Shown piece by piece: positions 9,850-19,706 of a DNA stretch of 64,000 bases. The notes beneath the pieces are model-generated. The model did no database searches, had not been told where the DNA came from, and saw only the letters and a list, made by a program, of their open reading frames with translations. The stretch covers positions 525,108 through 589,107 of the forward strand of contig CAKOGP040000335.1 of assembly GCA_933822405.4 (NCBI GenBank), written 5' to 3'. Position numbers and translations under genes: made by a program. The DNA comes from Cylindrotheca closterium. Its lineage: Eukaryota; Bacillariophyta; Bacillariophyceae; Bacillariales; Bacillariaceae. The first letter of the stretch is position 1; each line of letters begins with the position of its first letter.

Positions 9850-10241
9850 ATGGTGGCTGCTATTTTTGACTTTTCCAGCGTCTTGCTGATTCTTCTGCTA
9901 TTGGTTTGTACATGTACATATTTACGCGAGCTCAGACCGACTCTATTTGACGGAGGCCAGGTATGCATTGCACAATGGCTATTTGTTGGAGCAATGACAT
10001 CCTTGGCATTATGTCTCATCCTGTGCTCTTTCTTTCCTTCTTTTCTTATTTACGCTATGTCCCCTCTTCATTTACTCTATCGCCTGCTGAAACATTGTAG
10101 AGGGATCCATCTTGGCCAAAACACAAGCATAGGGAAGGGTTCGGAGGATTCTTATGGAAGATGAGTCGAATCGGGGAACGACTGAGTCCATTTGTTGGAG
10201 CGAGCTGTGCCGTCATGGCTATTTACGTGCTCCTAAAGTAG
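9850..10241 (+). CDS. Kish (TMEM167) homologue, secretory-pathway membrane protein, two exons
   Basis: Exon 1 is 9850-9960 and exon 2 is 10101-10241, giving 83 aa. The intron (9961-10100, GT...TTGTAG, phase 0) removes an in-frame stop. Exon 1 starts MVAAIFDFSSVLLILLLLV and continues with CTCTYLRELRPTLFD, matching the Kish start (M-x-AIF-x-F, CTC-x-Y-x-R-x-L-x-P). Exon 2 supplies GFLWKMSRIGERLSPFV, matching the Kish block F-W-K-x-x-R-I-G-E-R-x-S-P, and ends in a second membrane segment (ASCAVMAIYVLL). Kish proteins are about 72-aa Golgi proteins with two membrane spans needed for constitutive secretion. The ATG at 9850 is chosen over upstream ATGs because the family begins there. The short segment after the intron is about 10 residues longer than usual. 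Confidence 0.88.
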
Positions 10242-11047
10242 CCAAAAAGAGGAATTCGCAGACGCTGTTGGCTTCACAGATTAGCGTTCACGTTTGCACC
10301 CGAATGTTGTTATAAATAAAAGAAAACAGCACGATGGATTTTGGAATCCAAGATGAGGTAATCCAGAGCGGGATTGCAGCTCTGTAGACAGGCATTGACG
10401 AGCTCAAGACCTCGGGGGGATAACGGGGGTATGCGTTGTTGCTGAATCTCCGAATCCACCGACAGTGCAACTATCAACTCTGACAAAATGTCAGTATTGT
10501 TGAATACAATAAACTATAAAAGTACCTTTGCGATGAAGATATTGTGGAATCACAGAATCCAATCGTCGGGCATATGAAGGTTCTGTAAACGATTATCCCT
10601 TTTTGGAGCTCACGTTGTCCTTACAGTGTGGTACCGGTACCAATGCTGTAGTATCAAGGAATATTCAGGCACAACCAATAAGGCACAACTTATTTTGTAT
10701 AGTGGTCGAACCAGTCGTGATTATGTTGTCCGTCCGGACGTCCGTCATGCAGCTAGGGCAGCAAACAAAGCAAAAGCTGAAAGCGCATCTCATTTTCACC
10801 GAACAGAGAGGAGCGATCGCTAGCAACCATAGTATCATTGTTCTTATTATTATTATTGGTGTCCTCTTTGCCGCCGACGAGAACTTGAGCTTGGCACGAG
10901 ATCAGAACTGCAACGAAAGAGGCAAGAGTCTGAGTTGGCTGGTGTTGCGTAACAGGAGCAGTCAGAGCGAGAGATCAACTCAGGCGTGGAAACGATTGAG
11001 TAAATCGTTTTGACTGCATTTGCTGATTGAACAGCTTGGTGAATACA
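10242..11047. other. Intergenic region upstream of the HSF gene
   Basis: It contains a GGTACC-type palindrome at 10630 (listed separately) and a short ATT trinucleotide run near 10843-10858. A 136-codon frame at 10603-11013 lacks protein-like features and probably belongs to the promoter and 5' UTR of the downstream gene. Confidence 0.5.
10630..10641. promoter_or_regulatory. GGTACCGGTACC palindrome
   Basis: A perfect 12-bp palindrome about 420 bp upstream of the HSF gene start. The same core recurs upstream of several other genes in this window (15439, 27219, 31508, 37210, 39115). Its regulatory role is inferred from position only. Confidence 0.4.
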
Positions 11048-13528
11048 ATGTCGAATTGGTTGACCCTTCCGCAGCTGAGGGGAGAAGCTGATAATGTTCC
11101 TGGCCCCTCTCCGGCCGCAGCACAACATGCACCAGCAACTTGGGAAGCCATTGCTGAGGTGGCACAAGAAGTACAGAAGCAACACCATCAGCAACAAGAG
11201 GAACAGAGGATGAGACAAGAGCAGCAACAGCAACAACAGCAACAAATTGAACTGCGACAGGGTCAACTTGGAGGAGCTGTCGCATTGGATGGTCCGATCG
11301 ATCCAGGTATCGAGCAGAAAATGCCCGGATCAGGCGGTTCTGCCGATTCAACCTATGTAATGAGGTAAGTTTTTGCTACTTTTCGAGCATGCTGTGGCAA
11401 TATGTTCATGGTGAACAATACACTAATCGGTGTTGTATCATGTAGAATCCATGACATGCTGGAAGATGCAGACCGAGAAGGCAACACTGAAGTTGTGAGC
11501 TGGCAATCTCATGGTCGATCATTCCGCATTCATAAGGAATCAGAATTTGTCGACAAGATCATGCCGCGATACTTCAAGGCTAGACTTGATAGTTTCAAGC
11601 GATGGCTTCGTGCGTGGGGCTTTGTCCGACAGACGGAAGGCGTTGATCGCGGCGCCTGGTACCATCGCTACTTTGTCCGGGGAGTGACTACTCTATGCAA
11701 GAATATGACTCGAATCCAGATGTTGCAGGCAATGGAAAATTGGATACCCACGGGCCAAGCGCCAGATTTCTACAAAGCGTCTACGTCTTTGCAAGGCTGG
11801 TACGAAAATCCGGTTCCCAAACTTGGCGCTGCATCAGATATGGATGGGATTGCATCAACCTCTTCAGCGATATCTAAAGCAGCCAAGGATCCGAAACGAC
11901 TCCGAGGAAGAGTGCTTGAAGACATTCGACAAATGTTGGAAGAAACAACAGCTGTCGAAAACGAGAGGGAGATTGTATCATGGATGCCACATGGAAGAGC
12001 CTTCAAGGTGCACCAAAGCGACGCATTCGTCAAGTTGATCATGCCTCGGTACTTTAAGACAGCCAAGATTACTTACTTTTCAGATGCGTTGAGATTATGG
12101 GGATTTTGCAGGCTGAAGAATAAAGGACCGGATAAGGGGGCCTATTTTCACTTGCACTTTGTCCGAGGAGATGCCACGCAAACCAGACACTTGTCACGAA
12201 AACAAATGAAGGAAGTCATGGCGAACTGGCCGGGTCCCAAAGGAGAGCCAGACCTGTATTCAATTCAACCGCTGGGTCAAATTGGAGTACTAGCCACACC
12301 AGCAGCAGGTGGAGCGATGGGTACACAACAAGCTCTATTGCAAACGACAAACGTGCCTCCAAATGCCGGTGCAATGGTCGGAAGAACTCCAATTGATCCA
12401 ATTGAATTCTTGAACATGCCCGTGGAAGGAACTCAAAATCCGATGCTATTAAATCAAGCGGCAAATGCTATGGATCCAAATGCTGCCACCTACCCGACAG
12501 TAGCGGCCAGTGTATCCGAGCGGCAGCCTTTAGCACCAGCTGGTAAGAGTGTTACCAGTGGTGATACAACTTATGTCATACGAATCCATGAGCTATTGGA
12601 GGACTCTGAAAAGATGGGATTTCAAGATATCGTCAGCTGGCGAGTTCATGGGCGAGCTTTTCGCGTCCATAACGAAGCTGAGTTTGAAGAGAAGATCATG
12701 CCACGCTACTTCAAAGCCAAAATGGCGAGTTTTCAGCGTTGGTTGCGGGCTTGGGGCTTTGTTCGGATGACCGAGGGCAAGGATCGGGGTTCTTGGTATC
12801 ATCGGTACTTTGTTCGTGGGGCCACGGATTTGTGCCGAAACATGAGCCGATTAGACATGTTCAATTCGATGAAGAATTGGTTGCCAATTGATCAAGTTCC
12901 AGATTTCTACAATAGTGGAACTGGTCAAGTGTTTTCAGAAGCTCCAAAGAAGGAAGCCCCGGCGACTGCAAATCCAAAGAATCCCAAACGGTTGCGGGGA
13001 ACCGTCTTGGAGGATCTTCGGAACATGCTCGAGGATGCGGAACAAGAAAACTCAACTAGTGTCACTTGGCTGCCCCATGGAAGAGCGTTCTTTGTGACCG
13101 ACAAGGCCTCTTTTGTGACATTAGTTTTGCCTCGTTACTTCAAAGCAAAAAAGTTCACATACTTTTCCGACATCTTGAGGATTTGGGGCTTTGTTCGGCT
13201 AAAGAAACAAGATAAAGGGGCGTACTTCCATCGCTTGTTTGTTCGAGGTAAGCCCGAGCTAACAAGGAATTTGTCCCGCAAGCAAATGAAAGAGTCGATG
13301 GCCGGGTGGCCTCCACCCTCCGGAGAGCCAGACTTGTATGGCTCTGAGGCAGCTGGTTTGACGTCAGGTTCGACAAAAGGCCTCGCACCCTCGACCGGCA
13401 TTGTTGGCATAGCTGAAGCACTGCCAATCCCCGCGTATGCACCAGGAATTTTTGCTCCGAATGAGCGTGAAGCAGGAGACAAGCAAAAAGTCGATGAGAT
13501 GATCGAGCCGATGAGGGTTGAGATATGA
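11048..13528 (+). CDS. Transcription factor with four tandem HSF-type DNA-binding domains
   Basis: Exons 11048-11364 and 11446-13528 (intron 81 bp, AG|A split Arg) give 799 aa. The N-terminal 100 residues are Gln/Ala-rich with a polyQ run. Four HSF-type winged-helix domains follow, near residues 103-190 (A1), 262-345 (B1), 481-570 (A2) and 626-705 (B2). Each has the HSF core (V)SW-x-x-HGR-(S/A)F, an (I/L)-(M/L)-PRYFK block and W-GF-(V/C)-R. A1 and A2 share SF-x-RWLRAWGFVR and WYHRYFVRG. B1 and B2 share TYFSD-x-LR-(L/I)-WGF and KGAYFH. Each A domain ends in NW-x-P-x-x-Q-x-PDFY and each B domain in W-P-P/G-x-GEPDLY. The order A-B-A'-B' shows an internal pair duplication. Classical HSFs carry one such domain plus a coiled coil for trimerisation; no obvious heptad repeat is seen here. 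Nuclear location is inferred. Confidence 0.9.
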
Positions 13529-13763
13529 AAAAAGCTTTGCAAGTGAGATTTAACTTGTTTGGGTGGCTCGTCGCTGAAAAGGGCCTGACTACATGGATTC
13601 TTCGTCGTTGAATGGAAGCGCAGTGTTCTCGCATTGCCATACACGATTCGAGTTACGAGTGAGAATCTAGCAAACGAAAAGGAAAATTGAATCAGGAGGC
13701 TACACGTTTGCATCATATCGTTCTTAACTGAATTAAATCTATACAGTTTGAATAGCCCGTTGT

Positions 13764-15152
13764 TTACCCCTTCTTCTTTTCCAGCTTTGCCTTGAACTTT
13801 TCAAAGTCTTCCAATACCTTTTGGAGTCGCTCCACCACAAAATCTGCCCACTTTTCGAATCCTTCCAGTGTCGGATGTACACCATCGTCAATCATCTTTG
13901 GGTCAATTTGAGCTCTTCCAGTAATCTTAGATGGTACCAACATTAGCTCTCCTCCTTGTATGTAATAGAAGTTGTGGTACTTCCTGCAGAATCGTCTGAG
14001 CTTGTTATTGACACCTTTTGCCTGCTTCCAAATCTTGCCCAAGTACGTTCCCTTGACTTTTGGATTGTCCAAACGAGGCATGATTCCGTGAATGACAAAA
14101 AGAGATTCGGGTGATTTTTCACTGACGACTTTCACAACGTTCATGATACTGGCAACCACAAAATCTTCATTGCATTTGGATTCGAAGAGATCATAGTTTC
14201 CAATCATTATGAACCAAATTTTGGGTTTTAGATTGTCAATCAATCCATTCTTTATGTGCCACAGCAAGTTTGGACCCTATTTCACCATTGACACCAAAGG
14301 TTGGTAAGCGCGAATGCAAAACATACATATATTTCGAATTCGAATTCGAGAACGAGACTTACATCATCTTGCTCTGTGCCAAAAGCTTTGCCTTCCATTC
14401 TTCCTCCAGCACTCTTCGAAAAGCGCCGATCAAAAGCAGCTTTGTGACCCGTAACACCCTGTGCTCCCATTCCGGCAGTTCCACTGAATCGTTCAATGAT
14501 CGAGTCACCCAAAAACACAATGTCTAGGTTTGGATCCAATCTCTTGGCAATCGATACCATGTCATCGTGATGCCGATTCCATTGTTCTGCAAGAGGACCT
14601 GTCTTTTTTTGAGCTGTGGTCGGATCGGGGCAATTACATGGTTCAGTTCCTTCTTTGTGACCTTTGTTCAGATACTGTTGGACATATAACATTAGAAGGA
14701 TGAGAAAAACGTCGATTCGGAGATACGATTGATTCATTCATTGGATGTGCATAGCTTACAAAACATTTCTTGTCTCCAGTGGCAGTTGGATTGAGCATCT
14801 TGGTAAAATTTTCCCAATGGACATCTCGCTGTCGATTGAAAAAGAGAAATGTGACAATCGCCGAGGCAAGTCCAAGTGCAGCATATCTCCCAATACGTTT
14901 CCGGTCCCATGGAATGCTTTTGGCCTTCACACCGGCTCCTCCGCCTGCTGATGGATTGCCTCCATCCAAGAGGGATACTTTCAATTCATCTAAAGCTCCA
15001 CCCCCTTTAGGGAGCACTCGATTTAGTGCCGGAAAGGCTGTTTTATTCTTTGGTTTGCTCTTGGCTGTGTCCTTCTTATCAACTAGGGATACCATCTCCT
15101 GCTCGGTAGGACCGGCCCCACGTCTCTTGGCTCCTCTCAAACCGATCGGCAT
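13764..15152 (-). CDS. Membrane-anchored SGNH (GDSL) hydrolase, PAF-acetylhydrolase-like, three exons
   Basis: Exons 14760-15152, 14363-14674 and 13764-14276, all joined in phase 0 (introns 85 and 86 bp), give 405 aa. Residues about 90-108 (YAALGLASAIVTFLFF) form a type II membrane anchor after a basic 85-residue cytosolic segment. The catalytic fold has all SGNH blocks: FLGDSIIERF (nucleophile Ser) in exon 2, GPNLLWHIKNG across the second junction, MIGNYDLF in place of GxND, and DDGVHPTLEGFEKWA for the Asp-His pair. This order resembles PAF-acetylhydrolase Ib-type esterases. The substrate is unknown. The C-terminus is Lys-rich (KFKAKLEKKKG). The junctions restore one continuous SGNH domain, which supports the exon model. 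Confidence 0.85.
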
Positions 15153-15670
15153 CTTTGAGTGTTTATCGTCAATTGATTGCTTCTATAACAAGTTTTCTCT
15201 TCAAAGGGAAGGATGTTCTGAGTTTTGACACTGTTGGTTTAGGTCAAACTACTACTACGGAACTGTAAAAAGGTTGGTGATGGTTGCTCCTTCTCTTTTG
15301 GCTTCCTATTTTGGGATTGTGTCAGGGAAGTGGGTCATTTAGGTCTGTCATCGTCAGAAACGCACTTATTTAGTGTTCGCAATCTGAAATCAGAGTTCTC
15401 ATGTGAAGGGTGCCATGATTACACTATCGTACACTGTTGTACCGGTACCGTACTGGTATTAATACACGAATACGACCTATTCCAAAGCAATTTAATTCAA
15501 TTTAATGCAAATACAACATTTATGTATATATGTTAGTATTCCTCTAAAGTGCTGCTGCAAGCTCATGACCATCAATCTATACACCCCCGACGTCCGCATC
15601 CTAGCACAAGTTTAAAACTCTTTTCATGTTTCCTGATTAATTCTTCCTTCTGGTTTTGTTCATCCTCCTC
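15153..15670. other. Intergenic region with promoter-type palindrome
   Basis: It lies between the starts/ends of two minus-strand genes. It carries a GTACCGGTACCGTACTGGTA cluster at 15439-15458, upstream of the SGNH gene. No coding potential is seen. Confidence 0.5.
15439..15458. promoter_or_regulatory. GTACCGGTAC palindrome cluster
   Basis: Two overlapping GTACC/GGTAC palindromes about 290 bp upstream of the minus-strand SGNH gene. They have the same core as the sites near other gene starts in this window. Confidence 0.35.
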
Positions 15671-16961
15671 CTAAAATGGAGAATCCGTTGTGAATTCGAT
15701 AGTTCCAATCTCCTTATTGGTAGGGTGTCGGAACTTTAGGTAGTTTGCATGCGAGCAAGATGGTTCGTTGGATGATTCCTTGGCAATGGCCCATTGGAGT
15801 TCATCGCTGGCCCGTTGTGGGTTGGGTGCCAAGGATTCCAATTCCTCCGATGTCAGTCCTCCATTGGTCACACCAACTCCATTGACGCCATAGACAGTAT
15901 CTCCAACAATAGGGTGTCCAAAGGCAGACATGTGGACATTCAGTTGATGGTAGCGACCCGAAATACTGGTCAACTTGACTCGGGTGACTGGTTGTCCCTT
16001 GAACTCCTCTCTCGCTACGACTTGGTATTTGGTAATACTGGCCTTTGGCAACTCCAAAATTTTCTTTCCCACAACTTCAGGATTCAAATCCACAAGTGCC
16101 CATTGATGATCATCGGTAGAGATGCGCACATAAGGTGGGTATTCATAATCTCTCATGATTGGCATGGAAATCAATCCTTCGTCCTTTTGCACATGTCCCA
16201 CGACCAAGGCTTCGTATTTTCGTTCGACCTTGCGTTCCCGAAAGGCTCCATTCAATCCCCGGACAGCGTCCTTGTTCTTGGCCAACACAATCAATCCGGA
16301 AGTATCCATACCCAATCGATGAACGACCATGTGATCCGCCGATGGCAAATCGACCTTGTCGCCCAAGGCTTCAAAGACGGTCTGCGCCAAAGATGGGTTG
16401 GATTTGTCCTTGCCAGCCACCGTGAGAATGCCACTGGGCTTGTCGACTACAATGATATCCTTGTCTTCATACACAATCTTCAAATCCTGTAGTTTGAAAC
16501 ATGAGAAATGATGAAAAATGAAGGAGAAACAACAAGTGAGTGAGTGAGTGAGTGAGCGAATCATTATGCATGCACACAAAGCATTCATTCCTACTAAATA
16601 CAACTCCAAGACGTACCTCTTTGTCTAGAAAAGCCGATGTCTTGTCCTTCATGCGCATCTTTTGCAATTGGACGTCTCGTCTGGAATTGATTTCTTCGGC
16701 TGTCAGTGGAGTCACATGATCTGGGAATTCGTATCCACATTTTTGGGCCCAGCTTTCCCATCGAATTTCAAAATCTTCCTTTTTCTCTTCTTCTACCGCC
16801 GTGTCTTCTTGGACCGTGGCAAAGATATTGGTGTTGCTTTGTCTGGTTTGTGTTCGTTGAATAATCCTACTGTTGATGGAAGGGTTCTTTGTTGGCACAA
16901 AGGCATCCACTACATTGTAGATGGAAATTAGCAAGAGCGTGGAAGCAAAAGAAAGGCGCAT
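15671..16961 (-). CDS. Plastid-targeted RluA-type RNA pseudouridine synthase
   Basis: Exons 16617-16961 and 15671-16486 (phase 0, intron 130 bp containing a GAGT microsatellite) give 386 aa. The start MRLSFASTLLLISIYNVVDA followed by FVP is a signal peptide with Phe right after the predicted cut, as in diatom plastid pre-sequences. Exon 2 is the synthase domain: LKIVYEDKDIIVVDKPSG, then HRLGMDTSGLIVLAKN near residue 170, ERKYEALVVG, RVKLTSISGRYHQLNVH and HPIVGDTVYG. The family catalytic Asp sits in HRLD; here that position is Gly with an Asp two residues later. Similar HRLG forms occur in some plant RluA-like proteins. It probably modifies plastid rRNA or tRNA, but catalysis needs testing. 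Confidence 0.88.
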
Positions 16962-17464
16962 GGTATATTATCAGTAGCTTTTTGTAGTAGTAGTAGTAGT
17001 AGTAGTAGCAGCAGCAATAGCAAGGACGAGGGACTAGAGGGTGCGGATGGATTTCGCAGCAGCAGCACTTGCAGTGATGTGGAAGAACAAAGGGCGATGA
17101 AAATTGCCGGCAAATCAGTGATGGGTTTCTCCGTTTTTGAAAATCATGATGCATCGCTGGTTGACGTTGTTCTCCCATCAACACGGACGAAGGACGGAAA
17201 CCACGATCGAATTCTTCGTTTGAACAGAAAGCAAGAGCGACGGACTGACTGACTGACGAGGAACACGATCGTCGAAAAACAAAAAAGTTGGCATCTCTTT
17301 CCAATGCCCACGTGTTCGTGACAGTTTTGAAAAACAAACCACGACAACACACACACGGGCGAAGATACCCCTTGGACCCTTGGATACAGTATATCGTGTC
17401 TTTGGGACTCTATACAATACTGAACAGGCAAATTACAGTACAGTAAGCCCAGGCACATTTCATC
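16962..17464. other. Divergent promoter region with TAG microsatellite
   Basis: Shared upstream region between the plastid pseudouridine synthase (minus) and the membrane protein gene (plus). It holds a (TAG)n/(CAG)n run near 16986-17013. Reading frames through it on the minus strand are low-complexity and look spurious. Confidence 0.5.
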
Positions 17465-18175
17465 ATGGCACCCAAACAAGAAGACATTGAAAATGGAGAA
17501 CGCCTCGTTTCCCGAAAAAAGTTGTACGGCAAGAGCTCGACACTTGAGACGGTAACATCCACGGTTTCTTTGAATGGAAGTGAGGATGGCGACTTTTACG
17601 ATGATGATTACAACTACTACCATGATAAAGAATGTCGTCATCACAAGGATGCCATGACAAATTCATCAGAAGCGATCTTGATTGATACCCAAAAGCCCGC
17701 TTGCTATCGCATCTGCGACCTGAAATATCGCGTCTCGACCAAACCCACCGAACCGTGGGGCCACAAACCACACCCAATGCTCGGTGCATCTTGCTTTTTA
17801 TTTGCCCTTCCCATTCCATTTTTGACGACTTGTTATCCCTGTACGGCAGCCTTGTTTGGTTTGACGACACTCTCCAGTTTTTTGAGCGATTATTTATACT
17901 CGGGCTTGGATTCCTGGGCACATGTCTTTGACAAGACGGTGGCCATTTTGGTCTTTTCCTTTGCGTCAACGGTCGTATATTCGACCGCAGGATTGTGGTG
18001 GACTCTCAGTTCCAGTCTGGCACTGGCCTGTTATGTCAAGGGGATGGAAGCTGTCAAACGAAAGGATTATCATGGATTTGTCTTTTGGCATTCCATGTGG
18101 CATTTAGTGGGGGTGTCCTTGTTGGTGTTGGTCTTTGCACTACATGGAACTCGAACGGAGTGTTTGGTGGCATAA
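17465..18175 (+). CDS. Multi-pass membrane protein, possible CREST-type hydrolase fold
   Basis: Protein of 236 aa. An acidic, disordered N-terminus (about 75 residues) is followed by roughly five or six membrane segments. Conserved-looking polar residues lie in them: SDYLYSGLDSWAHVFDK (Ser, Asp, His) after the second segment and GFVFWHSMWHLVGV (two His) near the C-terminus. A Ser, an Asp and three His within membrane helices are the hallmark of the CREST superfamily (alkaline ceramidases, PAQR receptors, PGAP3/TMEM8), so a lipid or GPI-remodelling hydrolase is possible. This is a pattern match only and no family is assigned. No signal peptide is seen. Confidence 0.75.
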   Translation: MAPKQEDIENGERLVSRKKLYGKSSTLETVTSTVSLNGSEDGDFYDDDYNYYHDKECRHHKDAMTNSSEAILIDTQKPACYRICDLKYRVSTKPTEPWGHKPHPMLGASCFLFALPIPFLTTCYPCTAALFGLTTLSSFLSDYLYSGLDSWAHVFDKTVAILVFSFASTVVYSTAGLWWTLSSSLALACYVKGMEAVKRKDYHGFVFWHSMWHLVGVSLLVLVFALHGTRTECLVA

Positions 18176-19706
18176 GCATAACTTCATTGTGATATCACAG
18201 TATGGTATGGTGGACAATGGGAGAAGCGCATGATAGGAACAATGATGACGGGGGGTGTCAAATGACAACTACAGTACTGAGATCATTTCTCTATTGCATG
18301 ACGTCACCAATGCTGAGGTTACCACCAATACCACGGAATCGCACTCGAAAAGTTTTACAAACAACAACAACAACAACCGACACCAATGCATGTTGGGACC
18401 TCTATACGATGGAATGCATGAATGAATTATCGGGCGGCCATGCCACCGTAAAAAAAGACGACGCACCGAAATGGTGGCAGCAGCAGCAACAACAACAAAA
18501 TGACAGCACACAAACGATGGAGGGCACCCAGCGCTCATGATTGACTACTATATTGACACCCTGGCCATTTCTTCAAAGGACAGACACAAGATCACAGAAA
18601 GACAAGACGAACAATGACGCAGTTTTTGGTGTGGCTAGTATGTGGATTAATAGTAGTAATGTAGTATTCAGCTTTTAATCCTCGGGTTTTGGATTAGTTT
18701 TATACAGTTTTCACTGCATTGGCAACAATGCCAACTCGTTTAATGGATGCCTTTTATTAAAATAGGTCCTAGCTAATAGGAAAGTTGTTTTCATAGATAC
18801 CTATTCTCCCAGCATTCGCATCCAGTTGTATTGCATTTTCATGCATTCTTCTTTCCCACCAAACCGAAGAATGAACGAATGGCTCTATCCTTCCTCAAAA
18901 TCCGATCTTCCACAGAAAAACGACCAGCTCCCATAAGTCAAAAATTACAAACCAACTTCTCCGGGTTCTTTTCACTCTAGTTCAGATTCGCCAGCGTTCG
19001 CCACGAAAGCGTTCGTTTGGAGGACACGTGCCTTGTAAAATTTGCGACACTCGTTCTCTAAATGACTCCTGTTACCAGAAATTTGAATCCAATTTTTGTC
19101 CGTTCTGTATGGTTACCTACGACCGTTCGTGCCGGACAGCCGAAACTTGCTTTAACTAAAATTATCAAACGGAAGATTGTGACTGCCGTCACTTATGGAT
19201 TGCATATACGAGCGATTGACTGCTCGCTTACACGACCAATAAGGCCCAAGGACACATAAATCCCTAATTGTGACGACATTCTGTGACAATGTTGTGACAC
19301 TCTCATCGCCAATGAATGGTATGTAAATAAGATGGTTGCGACGCGTTCCTGCAATTCGTTGCTCTGATCAAAATCCAAACCTCTTCCACAACCAATCAGA
19401 AGTTCGGCGGTTTCGGAATTGCAGTTTCGTGCAATCACCCGTAGGTTCCGTACTAGAGGCGTTGGATCGATGGAAAGCTTCCACGGCTTGACACCTTTCC
19501 GTAGAAACTCTACCGAGGTTCAGGGTTCGGCATCAAAAGAGGCTCCGGAAAAAAGGAGAGTGTGACTTTGGACCGGTGGTGGAAGTAATCGAACACGAAA
19601 AAACGCAGCATTGCTTGGCCTAAATTACAAATACGGTATCAACAGCATCAGCACAACAGTCACACCCAAACGCACACTTACTTGAATTCCAGTATTACTT
19701 GCGACA
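18176..19706. other. Intergenic region
   Basis: It includes a CAG/CAA-rich stretch near 18476-18500 that creates a short polyQ frame (18202-18540) with no other protein feature. I see nothing else that I can support. Confidence 0.5.

Noticed and set aside
10603..11013. 136-codon plus-strand frame upstream of the HSF gene
   Set aside because: Composition is not protein-like and it overlaps the promoter palindrome and probable 5' UTR.
16867..17644. Minus-strand frames rich in Tyr/Leu near the TAG microsatellite and over the start of the membrane protein gene
   Set aside because: They are produced by the trinucleotide repeat and by antisense reading of a real gene.
18202..18540. 112-codon polyQ-containing frame
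   Set aside because: It is open mainly because of a CAG/CAA tract; nothing else supports it.
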